Positions 22,129-28,823 of a stretch of DNA of 28,823 nt are shown here, in pieces (positions within the stretch are counted from its first letter, which is position 1; each line of letters opens with the position of its first letter). Origin of the DNA: Neisseria sicca 4320 (GTDB taxonomy: Bacteria > Pseudomonadota > Gammaproteobacteria > Burkholderiales > Neisseriaceae); the NCBI RefSeq assembly GCF_000193735.1, contig NZ_AEPF01000024.1, positions 1-28,823 of the forward strand, read 5' to 3'. The translations under genes were made by a program, and so were the position numbers. The notes beneath the pieces were generated by a model. The model had not been told where the DNA came from and ran no database searches. It saw only the letters and a program-made list of their open reading frames with translations.

Positions 22129-23985
22129 GTATTGAAATACCGTCCTGATTTGGATGGGATACGGGCATTGGCGGTTTTATCCGTCATCGTATTTCATATC
22201 GATCCCCAATGGCTGCCGGGCGGTTTCTTGGGTGTGGATATGTTTTTCGTGTTGTCGGGATACCTGATTACGACCATTATCAGCCGCGAGATTCACGACG
22301 GCAGCTTTTCGTTTCTCGAGTTTTACAAACGACGCGCTAAACGCATCTTGCCGGTCTTTGCCTGCGTATTGCTTTGCACGACGGTCGTTGCCGCCATCTT
22401 CTTTTTGTCTTTCGATTTGCGCCAATACGTCAAATCCGCCGTCTTTGCCTTGCTGTTTGCCGCCAATCTGTTTTTTGCGCGCCGCGGCGGTTATTTTGAT
22501 GCGGATGCGACGGAAAAGCCGTTGCAGCACATTTGGTCGCTGTCGTTGGAAGAACAGTTTTACTTTATTTTCCCCGCGTTGCTGATTCTGTTTTTTCGTA
22601 TCAGTAAGCGGCGCAATGTGCGGACGTTTATCCTTTTGCTGATTGTCATCAGCCTGTTTTCCGCGCTGTTGCCGACCTTGGGCATGGAGGCGTATTTCCT
22701 GCCGCATGTACGCGCTTATGAGCTGTTGGTCGGTTCGCTTTTTGCCTTTATTCCGCCCGCTGAGCAAAATGACAAAGCCAGTACGCCGCTATTCGGATGG
22801 CTGATGATGGCGGTCATCGCCATCACGCTGGTGCTGCCCTACGGCATCCTGCCCGGCGCGGGAAACATCGAACGGCTGCTTTGCTGTACGGCGGTCGGCG
22901 GTTTGATTTATTCGGGCAAATCATTGCAGATGCAGGAAGGTTTCAATACGTCCAAACTGTTGAGCCTCAAGCCGGTGGTGTTTATCGGTCTGATTTCGTA
23001 TTCGCTGTATTTGTGGCACTGGGTGGTGTTGGCGCTCATGCGCTACATCTATATGGACGCGCAGCTTCCGCTTGCCGCATCGGCGCTGGCTGTCATCATC
23101 ATGTTGCTGTTGTCGGTGTTGTCTTATTATTTTGTGGAAACACCGGCGCGGAAGGTAAAGAATTTTACGACGGCGAAATTCAAATGGAGCATGGCGGCTT
23201 ATTTCGCGCTGCTGATTCCTGCGACAGCCTACCTGATGACTGCCAAACCCGCCGCGTTTGAAACCACTTTGTACAAGGCTGATGAAAGCAAAATCTGCGC
23301 GGACACGCTGACCAAAACCGACTGCGCCGTCGGTATGGCAAATAAAAAGCCTGAAGTTTTGGTCATCGGCGACTCACATGCCGCCCATTTAAGCCCGTTT
23401 CTCGACATTGTCGGCAAAAAAGAAGGCTGGTCGGCGGACGTCATTACGTCCAACAGCTGCGCCACCGCGTTCGGATTTACCCTGCCCGATAGCGACCGTC
23501 GAGCCGACCGCTGCAATCCGTATAACAGGTTTATCGAACAAAAAACCAAAGACTATCCTGTCATCATCATTTCGCAACGCTGGTTCCTCCATACTGCCAA
23601 ACCGGAATTTTTGGAACGGTTCAACAACATGTTGGAGGATTTGGTGAAGGCGGGCAAGCAAGTGTACGTTTTGGCGGATACGCCTATGGACGGACAGCTG
23701 CCGTTGCGGCGTTATTACCTGAGACAAAATCTCGGCATCGACATCCATTATGTTTCAGAGGATAAAAAAGAAGAGGTCCGCGATTCCGCCAAGTCGGAAG
23801 ACGAAGTCGAAAAAATCGTGAAGCAGCACCACGGTGTGCAGTGGGTGGACTTTATGCAGTACATCCCCGCGGACAAACTCATAGACGGGCTGTCGGTGTA
23901 CTTCGATACCAACCACCTCAACCCGTTCGGTTCAAGTAAAATTGCCGAAATGTTTATCAACGATAAACGCACCCTGTTGAAATAA
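22120..23985 (+). CDS. Membrane O-acyltransferase with C-terminal SGNH domain
   Basis: Predicted inner-membrane acyltransferase (acyltransferase-3/OafA family) that transfers acyl, usually acetyl, groups to a cell-surface or periplasmic glycan. The 621-residue product has an N-terminal membrane domain of about ten helices starting YRPDLDGIRALAVLSVIVFH, with GGFLGVDMFFVLSGYLI and HIWSLSLEEQFYFIFP. The C-terminal domain has SGNH hydrolase-type blocks: GDSH (about residues 417-420) and DTNHLN near 596. This layout is that of OafA, OatA and Neisseria PglI-type pilin-glycan acetyltransferases; the substrate cannot be told. The ATG at 22120 has AAGGTG upstream; a start at 22063 would add 19 residues. 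The gene lies between transporter genes with its own leader. Confidence 0.88.
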   Translation: MSKVLKYRPDLDGIRALAVLSVIVFHIDPQWLPGGFLGVDMFFVLSGYLITTIISREIHDGSFSFLEFYKRRAKRILPVFACVLLCTTVVAAIFFLSFDLRQYVKSAVFALLFAANLFFARRGGYFDADATEKPLQHIWSLSLEEQFYFIFPALLILFFRISKRRNVRTFILLLIVISLFSALLPTLGMEAYFLPHVRAYELLVGSLFAFIPPAEQNDKASTPLFGWLMMAVIAITLVLPYGILPGAGNIERLLCCTAVGGLIYSGKSLQMQEGFNTSKLLSLKPVVFIGLISYSLYLWHWVVLALMRYIYMDAQLPLAASALAVIIMLLLSVLSYYFVETPARKVKNFTTAKFKWSMAAYFALLIPATAYLMTAKPAAFETTLYKADESKICADTLTKTDCAVGMANKKPEVLVIGDSHAAHLSPFLDIVGKKEGWSADVITSNSCATAFGFTLPDSDRRADRCNPYNRFIEQKTKDYPVIIISQRWFLHTAKPEFLERFNNMLEDLVKAGKQVYVLADTPMDGQLPLRRYYLRQNLGIDIHYVSEDKKEEVRDSAKSEDEVEKIVKQHHGVQWVDFMQYIPADKLIDGLSVYFDTNHLNPFGSSKIAEMFINDKRTLLK

Positions 23986-23991
23986 GCACAA

Positions 23992-24021
23992 AGGTCGTCT
24001 GAAAACAGATTCAGACGACCT
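23992..24021. terminator. DUS hairpin after the acyltransferase gene
   Basis: Exact AGGTCGTCTGAA (23992-24003) and TTCAGACGACCT (24010-24021) form a 12-pair stem with a six-base loop, followed by CTTTAAA. It begins seven bases after the stop codon and probably reduces transcription into the next gene. Confidence 0.7.
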
Positions 24022-24043
24022 CTTTAAAGCAAAAGGATACCGT

Positions 24044-24667
24044 ATGACTCAAGAACATTTCCCCGAATTTTTCGAGCAAGCCCCGACGCTGACCGTCCAA
24101 GACGCGCTCGCCGAATTTCTCGGCGCGGCAGAGGAGGGCATCATGCAGTATCGCTACGCCGATGCCGTCCGCCTGTGCGGACACTCCTGTCCCACCGTCG
24201 CAGGTGCGTACCTGATGACGCTTAAAGGCTTGAAAGCACTTTACGGCAACGACCTTCCGCAGCGCGGCGGAATCGAAGCCGCCATGCAGGGCGCACGCGA
24301 CGAAGGCACGGTCGGCGTTACCGCATCCGTCGTCCAACTCTTAACCGGCGCCGCTCCCGAAACCGGCTTCGGCGGCGTCGGCCCGCAAGGACGCTTCGCC
24401 CGCCGCAACCTGTTGAGTTTCGATGCCGACATCGAAGGCACACTGACACTGCGCCGCAAAGACAACGGCAAAACCGTCGCCGTCAGCCTCAACGCCGCCA
24501 TGCAGCCCTTCGCCCCCGAAATGCGCGACATCATGCCCAAAGCCGTCAGCGGCACCGCCACCGCAGAAGAACTCAAACGCTTCGGCGAACTCTGGCAGGC
24601 GCGTGTTAAAGCCTTCTTGATTGATTTGGCAGACAATCCCCAATTCGTCATCGTTCGCGAAATCTGA
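24044..24667 (+). CDS. FmdE-like small protein, function unknown
   Basis: A 207-residue soluble protein without signal peptide or membrane helix. Residues 44-57 read LCGHSCPTVAGAYL, resembling the HGHxCP metal/cluster motif of the FmdE family (named after a subunit gene of archaeal formylmethanofuran dehydrogenase operons). C45, H47 and C49 would be the candidate ligands. The family link is from motif memory and is moderate. A second glycine-rich stretch, GAAPETGFGGVGPQGRF, follows near residue 105. The ATG at 24044 has a good AAAGGA ribosome-binding site. Position between siderophore permeases and their ATPase suggests a role linked to iron or metal handling, but no function should be claimed. 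Confidence 0.65.
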   Translation: MTQEHFPEFFEQAPTLTVQDALAEFLGAAEEGIMQYRYADAVRLCGHSCPTVAGAYLMTLKGLKALYGNDLPQRGGIEAAMQGARDEGTVGVTASVVQLLTGAAPETGFGGVGPQGRFARRNLLSFDADIEGTLTLRRKDNGKTVAVSLNAAMQPFAPEMRDIMPKAVSGTATAEELKRFGELWQARVKAFLIDLADNPQFVIVREI

Positions 24668-24678
24668 AGCCCGTCCTT

Positions 24679-24713
24679 TTCAGACGACCTACCATGTTCG
24701 GAGGTCGTCTGAA
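24679..24713. repeat. Inverted DUS pair before the siderophore ATPase gene
   Basis: Exact TTCAGACGACCT (24679-24690) and AGGTCGTCTGAA (24702-24713) can form a 12-pair stem with an 11-base loop, followed by six A. It separates the FmdE-like gene from the ATPase gene. Confidence 0.7.
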
Positions 24714-24740
24714 AAAACAAATCTACACATCAAATCCATC

Positions 24741-25499
24741 ATGATTACCATCCGCAACGTCAGCTTCCACATCGGCGGCAGCCCCATTCTTAACAACGTC
24801 AGCCTAGACATCCCCGAAGGCGGCATCACCGCGCTCATCGGCCCCAACGGCGCAGGCAAATCCACGCTCCTCTCCTTCATGGCGCGCCTCCGACCGCTGG
24901 AGCAGGGTAGCATCAGCTACGCCGGCAAAGATGTTTCGACCACACCCACAGCCGAGCTGGCAAAAACGCTCTCCATCCTGACCCAAGAAAACAGCGTCAT
25001 GAGCCGCATTACCGTGCGCGACCTGCTTATGTTTGGGCGTTATCCCTACCATCAAGGCAGACCGACCCCCGAAGACCTCGACATCGTCGACAATGCACTT
25101 TCCGAGTTCAAACTGGACAGCTTCGCCAACCGCTACCTGACCGAACTCTCCGGCGGACAACGCCAACGCGCCATGATTGCCATGGTCTTTTGCCAAAGCA
25201 CCGATTACGTCCTCTTGGACGAACCGCTGAACAACCTCGATATGTACCATGCCCGCGCGCTCATGCAGCTGCTCCAACGGCTGACCCGCGAACACAAGCG
25301 CACTACCGTCGTCGTCCTGCACGACATCAACCAAGCCGCCGCCTACGCCGATCACGTCATCGCCATGAAAAACGGACAAGTCGCCATGACCGGCACGCCG
25401 AACGACATCTTTACCGCTGAAAATATTAAAGATTTGTTTGATATGGATGTGGACGTATTGGACTATCAGGGCAAGAAACTGGTTGTCCATCACGTTTGA
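24741..25499 (+). CDS. Ferric-siderophore ABC transporter ATPase (FetE/CeuD-like)
   Basis: Cytoplasmic ATPase expected to drive the two permeases encoded at 20002-21964. The 252-residue product has Walker A GPNGAGKS (34-41), signature LSGGQRQ (136-142), Walker B YVLLDEP (156-162) and VLHDINQAA with the switch histidine. The RDLLMFGRYPYHQGR and DEPLNNLDMYHA segments are typical of the FatE/CeuD/YclP branch that partners FatC/D-type permeases. The ATG at 24741 starts the conserved MITIRNVSFHIGG; it has no clear ribosome-binding site. A longer frame upstream runs through the DUS hairpin and is unlikely to be translated. No other permease lies nearby to compete for it. Confidence 0.92.
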   Translation: MITIRNVSFHIGGSPILNNVSLDIPEGGITALIGPNGAGKSTLLSFMARLRPLEQGSISYAGKDVSTTPTAELAKTLSILTQENSVMSRITVRDLLMFGRYPYHQGRPTPEDLDIVDNALSEFKLDSFANRYLTELSGGQRQRAMIAMVFCQSTDYVLLDEPLNNLDMYHARALMQLLQRLTREHKRTTVVVLHDINQAAAYADHVIAMKNGQVAMTGTPNDIFTAENIKDLFDMDVDVLDYQGKKLVVHHV

Positions 25500-25516
25500 G
25501 GTGCGGATGAGAAAAG

Positions 25517-25541
25517 GTCGTCTGAAAAGTTTTCAGACGAC
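25517..25541 (+). terminator. DUS hairpin after the siderophore ATPase gene
   Basis: GTCGTCTGAAAA (25517-25528) and TTTTCAGACGAC (25530-25541) give a 12-pair stem with a one-base centre, 17 bases after the stop. The right copy differs from the exact DUS at one base. No T-run follows, so strength is uncertain. Confidence 0.65.
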
Positions 25542-25745
25542 ATCAAGCTGCGGCTGAATGTAAAGCGTGTTTGATGGGGAATAAGTACGGATGAGTCGGA
25601 AAAACTTTAGAACGCATCGGCAAGAATGAATCTTTATTATTGAAAAACCTAACGGCAGGCTTCAATCAGGAAAAGCATGAAGCAGCAAGGGAATGTATTT
25701 ATCGTTGGCAGCGTTGGACCTTTTGGAAATGGTGTGAGGTATTCT

Positions 25746-25973
25746 ATGAACAACTGGAAGCAGTTTATATTTTTTGTCATATTGGTCATAGCTTGTTATC
25801 AATTTCTATATTTTTTATCCAATATGTTCCTTCTCGGCTATATCAATAAATACAGTTGGAATTTGAATTTTATTCAGGGGACTTTGAATTTTCTTTCAAT
25901 ATTTCTTCCCTATGTTTTTGTTAGACGAATTTTCAGGAAAACCAATCAAGAAAAGGAAGATGCAAATAATTGA
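25746..25973 (+). CDS. Small two-helix membrane protein, unknown
   Basis: A 75-residue product with two hydrophobic segments (FIFFVILVIACYQFLYFL and FLSIFLPYVFV) and a charged tail RRIFRKTNQEKEDANN, so both ends of the second helix could face the cytoplasm or periplasm. I do not recognise a family. The ATG at 25746 is chosen for GTGAGGT at 25731-25737; an in-frame ATG at 25677 would add 23 less convincing residues. The gene is markedly AT-richer than its neighbours, which suggests acquisition or weak selection. It is bordered by a DUS hairpin upstream and a dRS3-like repeat downstream, both common recombination borders in Neisseria. Confidence 0.5.
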   Translation: MNNWKQFIFFVILVIACYQFLYFLSNMFLLGYINKYSWNLNFIQGTLNFLSIFLPYVFVRRIFRKTNQEKEDANN

Positions 25974-26055
25974 AGTTTAACTTCATGAATTAAAGCCGGT
26001 TTTATATTGAACCGGGAGACTGATGGCGAACCGAAATAGTAAGATTCCTGCCGTC

Positions 26056-26075
26056 ATTCCCGCGCGGGCGGGAAA
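26056..26075. repeat. dRS3-like 20-base repeat
   Basis: ATTCCC-GCGCGGGC-GGGAAA matches the Neisseria dRS3 pattern ATTCCC-N8-GGGAAT except at the last base. It lies in the 200-base gap between the small membrane protein gene and the end of queA. dRS3 repeats are known sites of filamentous-phage insertion and recombination in pathogenic Neisseria. Confidence 0.75.
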
Positions 26076-26172
26076 TTCATAGGCTATTTTACGGAATAGG
26101 CTTTTTAAAACCGTTGCCAGATTCAAAAGCGGATTTTCAGAGCGGGAAGGGCGGCAGGATGGGAAGCATCTT

Positions 26173-27216
26173 TCAATCCGCGATGTCCGTTTCACTCCGT
26201 CCCAAGACCATCGCGTCCCCATAGCTGAAAAAACGATATTCATGTTCTACCGCGTGGCGGTACACCGCGCGGATGTGTTCCATGCCCGAAAAAGCGCTGA
26301 CGAGCATCAGGAGCGTGGATTTGGGCAGGTGGAAATTGGTAATCAGGCGGTCGATGACGCGGAAGCGGTAGCCGGGCGTAATGAAAATATCCGTATCGCC
26401 TTGTCCCGCTTTCAGACGACCTGTTTCGCGCGCGGCGGATTCGAGGGCGCGCATGGAAGTGGTGCCGACTGCCCAAACTTTGTTTCCGCGCGCATGGGCG
26501 GCTTCGATGGCGGCGACGGTTTCGGTCGGCACGTCAAACCATTCGCTGTGCATCTTGTGTTCTTCGATTTTGTCCACGCGCACAGGCTGGAACGTTCCTG
26601 CGCCGACGTGCAGGGTTACTTCCGCCGTTTCCACGCCTTTGGCTTTCAGACGACCTAAAAGCTCGTCCGTAAAATGCAAACCCGCCGTCGGCGCCGCGAC
26701 CGCGCCCTGATGTTTGGCGTAGACGGTTTGATAACGCTTGTCGTCATCCGCGCCGGCAGCGCGTTCGATATAGGGCGGCAGTGGCAAATGACCGTTTTGC
26801 TCCAGAAGCTCGTAAACTGTTTGCCCGCCTTCAAAGCGCAGGCAAAACAGTTCGTCCGCACGCTCAACCATGACGGCACACATACCGCCTTCAAAAATCA
26901 GCTTGGTGCCGGGTTTGGGCGATTTGGACGAACGGATGTGCGCCAGCGCGGTGTGGTTGTCTAAAACGCGCTCTATCAGGGCTTCGATTTTGCCACCGCT
27001 CTCTTTTTGTCCGAACAGCCGCGCTTTCATGACTTTGGTGTTGTTGAACACTAAAACGTCGCCTGCCTCAATATAATCAGGCAAATCGCCGAACGCCCGG
27101 TCTTGCAGCGGCATATCGGGTAGTGCGACCAAAAGGCGGCTGCTGCCGCGCACTTCGGGCGGGTGCTGGGCGATTAATTGGTCGGGCAGGGTGAAATCGA
27201 AATCGGAAATGTCCAT
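26173..27216 (-). CDS. queA: tRNA preQ1(34) S-adenosylmethionine ribosyltransferase-isomerase
   Basis: Cytoplasmic enzyme that transfers and rearranges the ribosyl part of S-adenosylmethionine onto preQ1 at tRNA position 34, making epoxyqueuosine. The 347-residue product fits the usual 340-360. Landmarks are the N-terminal DFDFTLPDQLIAQHPPEVRGSSRLL (two parts), GDVLVFNNTKVMKARLFG, AAPTAGLHFTDELL, TLHVGAGTFQPVR, GTTSMRALESAA and TNFHLPKSTLLMLVSAF. The ATG at 27216 begins the conserved MDISDFDF; the frame remains open upstream but without homology. Two exact DUS copies (26411, 26645) lie in the coding sequence. It is divergent from apbC, with 179 bases between. Confidence 0.96.
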   Translation of the reverse strand: MDISDFDFTLPDQLIAQHPPEVRGSSRLLVALPDMPLQDRAFGDLPDYIEAGDVLVFNNTKVMKARLFGQKESGGKIEALIERVLDNHTALAHIRSSKSPKPGTKLIFEGGMCAVMVERADELFCLRFEGGQTVYELLEQNGHLPLPPYIERAAGADDDKRYQTVYAKHQGAVAAPTAGLHFTDELLGRLKAKGVETAEVTLHVGAGTFQPVRVDKIEEHKMHSEWFDVPTETVAAIEAAHARGNKVWAVGTTSMRALESAARETGRLKAGQGDTDIFITPGYRFRVIDRLITNFHLPKSTLLMLVSAFSGMEHIRAVYRHAVEHEYRFFSYGDAMVLGRSETDIAD

Positions 27217-27395
27217 AATCTTAATTTTGATGCTTACAAATTTTGTCAGGCGGTCATTATACGCATTTCCCCGCGGGCTTGGCGTTTCATGCGAGAAGTC
27301 GTCTGAAACGCCAAGTCCGCAATATTTTGCGTCCGAACAAGGCAATACGGTATCATTCGTTTTGTTTCAAACGCCACCGCATCAGAGAGAACAAC

Positions 27396-28475
27396 ATGAA
27401 TATCCCCGCCCTTTCCGCCGCAATCGAAGCAGTAAAAATCCCCGGCACCGAGCGCACGCTCGGCAGCGAAAAAGCCGTCAAGCTGTTGGAAGAACGTTCC
27501 GACGGCCTTTATATCGGACTGAAATTCGGATTCCCCGTCGGGCATATCGCCGCCGACATCGCCAACAGCCTGCAAGAAGCCGTCATCGGCATCACAGGCG
27601 ATGCGCATATCCATCTCAGCATTGACACTGAAATCACAACGCACAAAGTACAGCCCGGTGTCGCCACCATCAAAGGCATCAAAAACATTATCGCCGTTGC
27701 ATCCGGCAAAGGCGGTGTCGGCAAATCCACCACTACCGCCAACCTCGCCACCGCCATGGCACGCATGGGTGCGCGCGTGGGCGTGTTGGATGCCGATCTC
27801 TACGGCCCCAGCCAACCGACCATGTTGGGTGTGCAAGACCGCAAACCCGACCAAAAAAACCAAAAACTGATTCCCGTCGAAGCCGACAGCGGCATCCAAG
27901 TGATGTCCATCGGTTTTCTGGTCGATACCGACCAAGCCGTCGTTTGGCGCGGCCCGATGGTCAGCCAAGCCTTGCAGCAGTTGATGTTCCAAAGCGAGTG
28001 GGATGAAGTGGACTACCTTTTCATCGACCTGCCGCCGGGTACAGGCGACATCCAGCTCACCCTGTCGCAGAAAATCCCCGTAACCGGCTCGGTCGTCGTT
28101 ACCACACCGCAAGACATCGCCCTGATTGACGCGCGCAAAGCAGTCGATATGTTCCACAAAGTCAATATTCCGATTTTCGGCGTACTGGAAAACATGTCGG
28201 TACATATCTGCTCCAACTGCGGTCATGCCGAAGCTATTTTCGGTTCTGAAGGCGGCAAAAACTTGGCAGGTCGTCTGAATGTCCCGCTGCTCGGACAACT
28301 CCCGTTAAGCCTGCCCGTGCGCGAAGCAATGGATGGCGGCGCGGCGAAACAGTTGTTTGACGAACATCCAGCCATTGCCAAAATCTATACCGACGCAGCC
28401 TTCCAAATCGCACTGACGATTGCAGACAAAGGCAAAGATTTCAGCAGCCGCTTCCCCAAAATCGTAGTGGAATAA
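27396..28475 (+). CDS. apbC: Iron-sulfur cluster carrier protein ApbC/Mrp
   Basis: Cytoplasmic P-loop ATPase of the Mrp/NBP35 family that holds and transfers iron-sulfur clusters to target proteins. The 359-residue product has an N-terminal MIP18-like domain (residues 1-85). The deviant Walker A SGKGGVGKST is at 103-112, with LDADLYGPS and DLPPGTGDIQL (Walker B region). The cluster-binding CSNC (C272, C275) sits in HICSNCGHAE. The ATG at 27396 is chosen because the family N-terminus starts there and GAGAGA lies upstream; the frame is open for 51 codons more without homology. An exact DUS (28268-28279) encodes AGRLN. Confidence 0.95.
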   Translation: MNIPALSAAIEAVKIPGTERTLGSEKAVKLLEERSDGLYIGLKFGFPVGHIAADIANSLQEAVIGITGDAHIHLSIDTEITTHKVQPGVATIKGIKNIIAVASGKGGVGKSTTTANLATAMARMGARVGVLDADLYGPSQPTMLGVQDRKPDQKNQKLIPVEADSGIQVMSIGFLVDTDQAVVWRGPMVSQALQQLMFQSEWDEVDYLFIDLPPGTGDIQLTLSQKIPVTGSVVVTTPQDIALIDARKAVDMFHKVNIPIFGVLENMSVHICSNCGHAEAIFGSEGGKNLAGRLNVPLLGQLPLSLPVREAMDGGAAKQLFDEHPAIAKIYTDAAFQIALTIADKGKDFSSRFPKIVVE

Positions 28476-28482
28476 CGGGCAG

Positions 28483-28521
28483 AGGTCGTCTGAAAGCTCT
28501 TCAAACGGTTTCAGACGACCT
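28483..28521. terminator. DUS hairpin after apbC
   Basis: Exact AGGTCGTCTGAA (28483-28494) and TTCAGACGACCT (28510-28521) form at least 12 pairs with a loop of about 15 bases, eight bases past the apbC stop. This is the likely terminator. Confidence 0.75.
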
Positions 28522-28604
28522 TGTGATGCTGAAGATTATACTAAAGCGAATAATCGGAAAATCAAATATTTAAAGATTTAATCTTGTTGTTTTGAGAAAA
28601 TTGC

Positions 28605-28633
28605 TTGACACGAAAAGTCCCGCCTTCTATAAT
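28605..28633 (+). promoter_or_regulatory. Consensus promoter of tRNA-Lys
   Basis: A perfect -35 TTGACA (28605-28610) and a perfect -10 TATAAT (28628-28633) are spaced by 17 bases. The -10 ends 12 bases before the mature tRNA. This is a full sigma-70 consensus, as expected for a strongly expressed tRNA. Confidence 0.92.
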
Positions 28634-28645
28634 TCACAGCTTATC

Positions 28646-28721
28646 GGGTCGTTAGCTCAGTCGGTAGAGCAGCGGACTTTTAATCCGTTGGTCGAGCGTT
28701 CGAATCGCTCACGACCCACCA
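28646..28721 (+). tRNA. tRNA-Lys (anticodon UUU)
   Basis: The 76-base gene has an acceptor stem GGGTCGT/ACGACCC, the D-arm TAGCTCAGTCGGTAGAGC, anticodon stem CGGAC/GTCCG-like with anticodon TTT in the loop CTTTTAA, and the T-arm GAGCGTTCGAATCGCTC. The 3' CCA is encoded. It lies between a consensus promoter and a strong terminator, so it is a single-gene transcription unit. Confidence 0.97.
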
Positions 28722-28726
28722 AATTT

Positions 28727-28757
28727 AAAAAGCCTGGACAAATGTCCGGGCTTTTTT
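28727..28757 (+). terminator. Terminator of tRNA-Lys
   Basis: AAAAAGCCTGGACA (28727-28740) pairs with TGTCCGGGCTTTTTT (28743-28757) with one mismatch in the stem, ending in six T. It starts five bases after the CCA end. Confidence 0.93.
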
Positions 28758-28823
28758 ATTTGCTGGTATGTTTTGAGATTGTTACAGCCTGCCCGTTACG
28801 GTTTTGATACGGGTTTGTTTGTT

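Noticed and set aside
25640..25849. 69-codon frame overlapping the small membrane protein
   Set aside because: Lacks a ribosome-binding site and its second half reads the membrane-protein sequence out of frame; the 25746 frame is better.
27246..28298. 350-codon open frame antisense to apbC
   Set aside because: Exact antisense of a well-recognised gene; composition is that of a frame mirror, with no motif of its own.
1..28823. CRISPR array, prophage, insertion sequence with transposase, or toxin-antitoxin module
   Set aside because: No regularly spaced repeats, integrase, transposase or paired small-gene module was recognisable on either strand.

Overview
The window is a Neisseria chromosome fragment. 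The marker is a 12-base DNA uptake sequence (DUS), AGGTCGTCTGAA or its complement, found about 33 times exactly by eye. This dialect is known from the N. mucosa / N. sicca / N. macacae group, whereas meningococcus and gonococcus use ATGCCGTCTGAA. Two Correia repeat elements, a dRS3-like repeat and Neisseria-type gene orders (petABC, kdsC-lptCAB-rpoN-hpf) agree with this. Species-level assignment is inference.

Layout. 1-3000: ileS on the minus strand. 3200-6233: a heme-uptake locus on the plus strand, made of a Fur-box-like promoter, a C-terminal stub of the heme-handling gene hmuS, then hmuT, hmuU and hmuV. 6345-8424: gluconate kinase and gluconate permease (minus), with a short Correia element between them. 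8425-8937: a gene-free stretch holding a foldable element and a perfect terminator palindrome. 8938-13368: the minus-strand block hpf, rpoN (frameshifted), lptB, lptA, lptC, kdsC, for ribosome hibernation, sigma-54 and LPS export/Kdo synthesis. 13369-13768: a full-length Correia element and DUS hairpins. 13769-14707: metR (minus). 14938-18559: a Nif3-family gene and then the cytochrome bc1 operon petABC. 18776-19543: moeB/thiF (minus). 20002-25499: a FetCDE/CeuBCD-like ferric-siderophore ABC transporter whose permeases are separated from the ATPase by a membrane acyltransferase and a small FmdE-like protein. 25746-25973: a small AT-rich membrane-protein gene. 26173-27216: queA (minus). 27396-28475: apbC/mrp. 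28646-28721: tRNA-Lys(UUU) with a consensus promoter and terminator.

How the parts work together. Two FecCD-type ABC systems for iron sources (heme, ferric siderophore) lie within 25 kb, both without an outer-membrane receptor in the window; the second also lacks a binding-protein gene. LptB, LptC and LptA form the inner-membrane and periplasmic part of the LPS transport machine, and KdsC makes the Kdo needed for the LPS core. PetABC is respiratory complex III.

Most of the window is ordinary chromosomal core. I found no CRISPR array, prophage or obvious new system. The points most worth a second look are the decayed hmuS stub behind an intact-looking iron promoter, the single-base frameshift in an otherwise complete rpoN, the foldable element upstream of the hpf terminator, the two genes embedded in the siderophore transporter cluster, and two inverted repeats that cover translation start signals.
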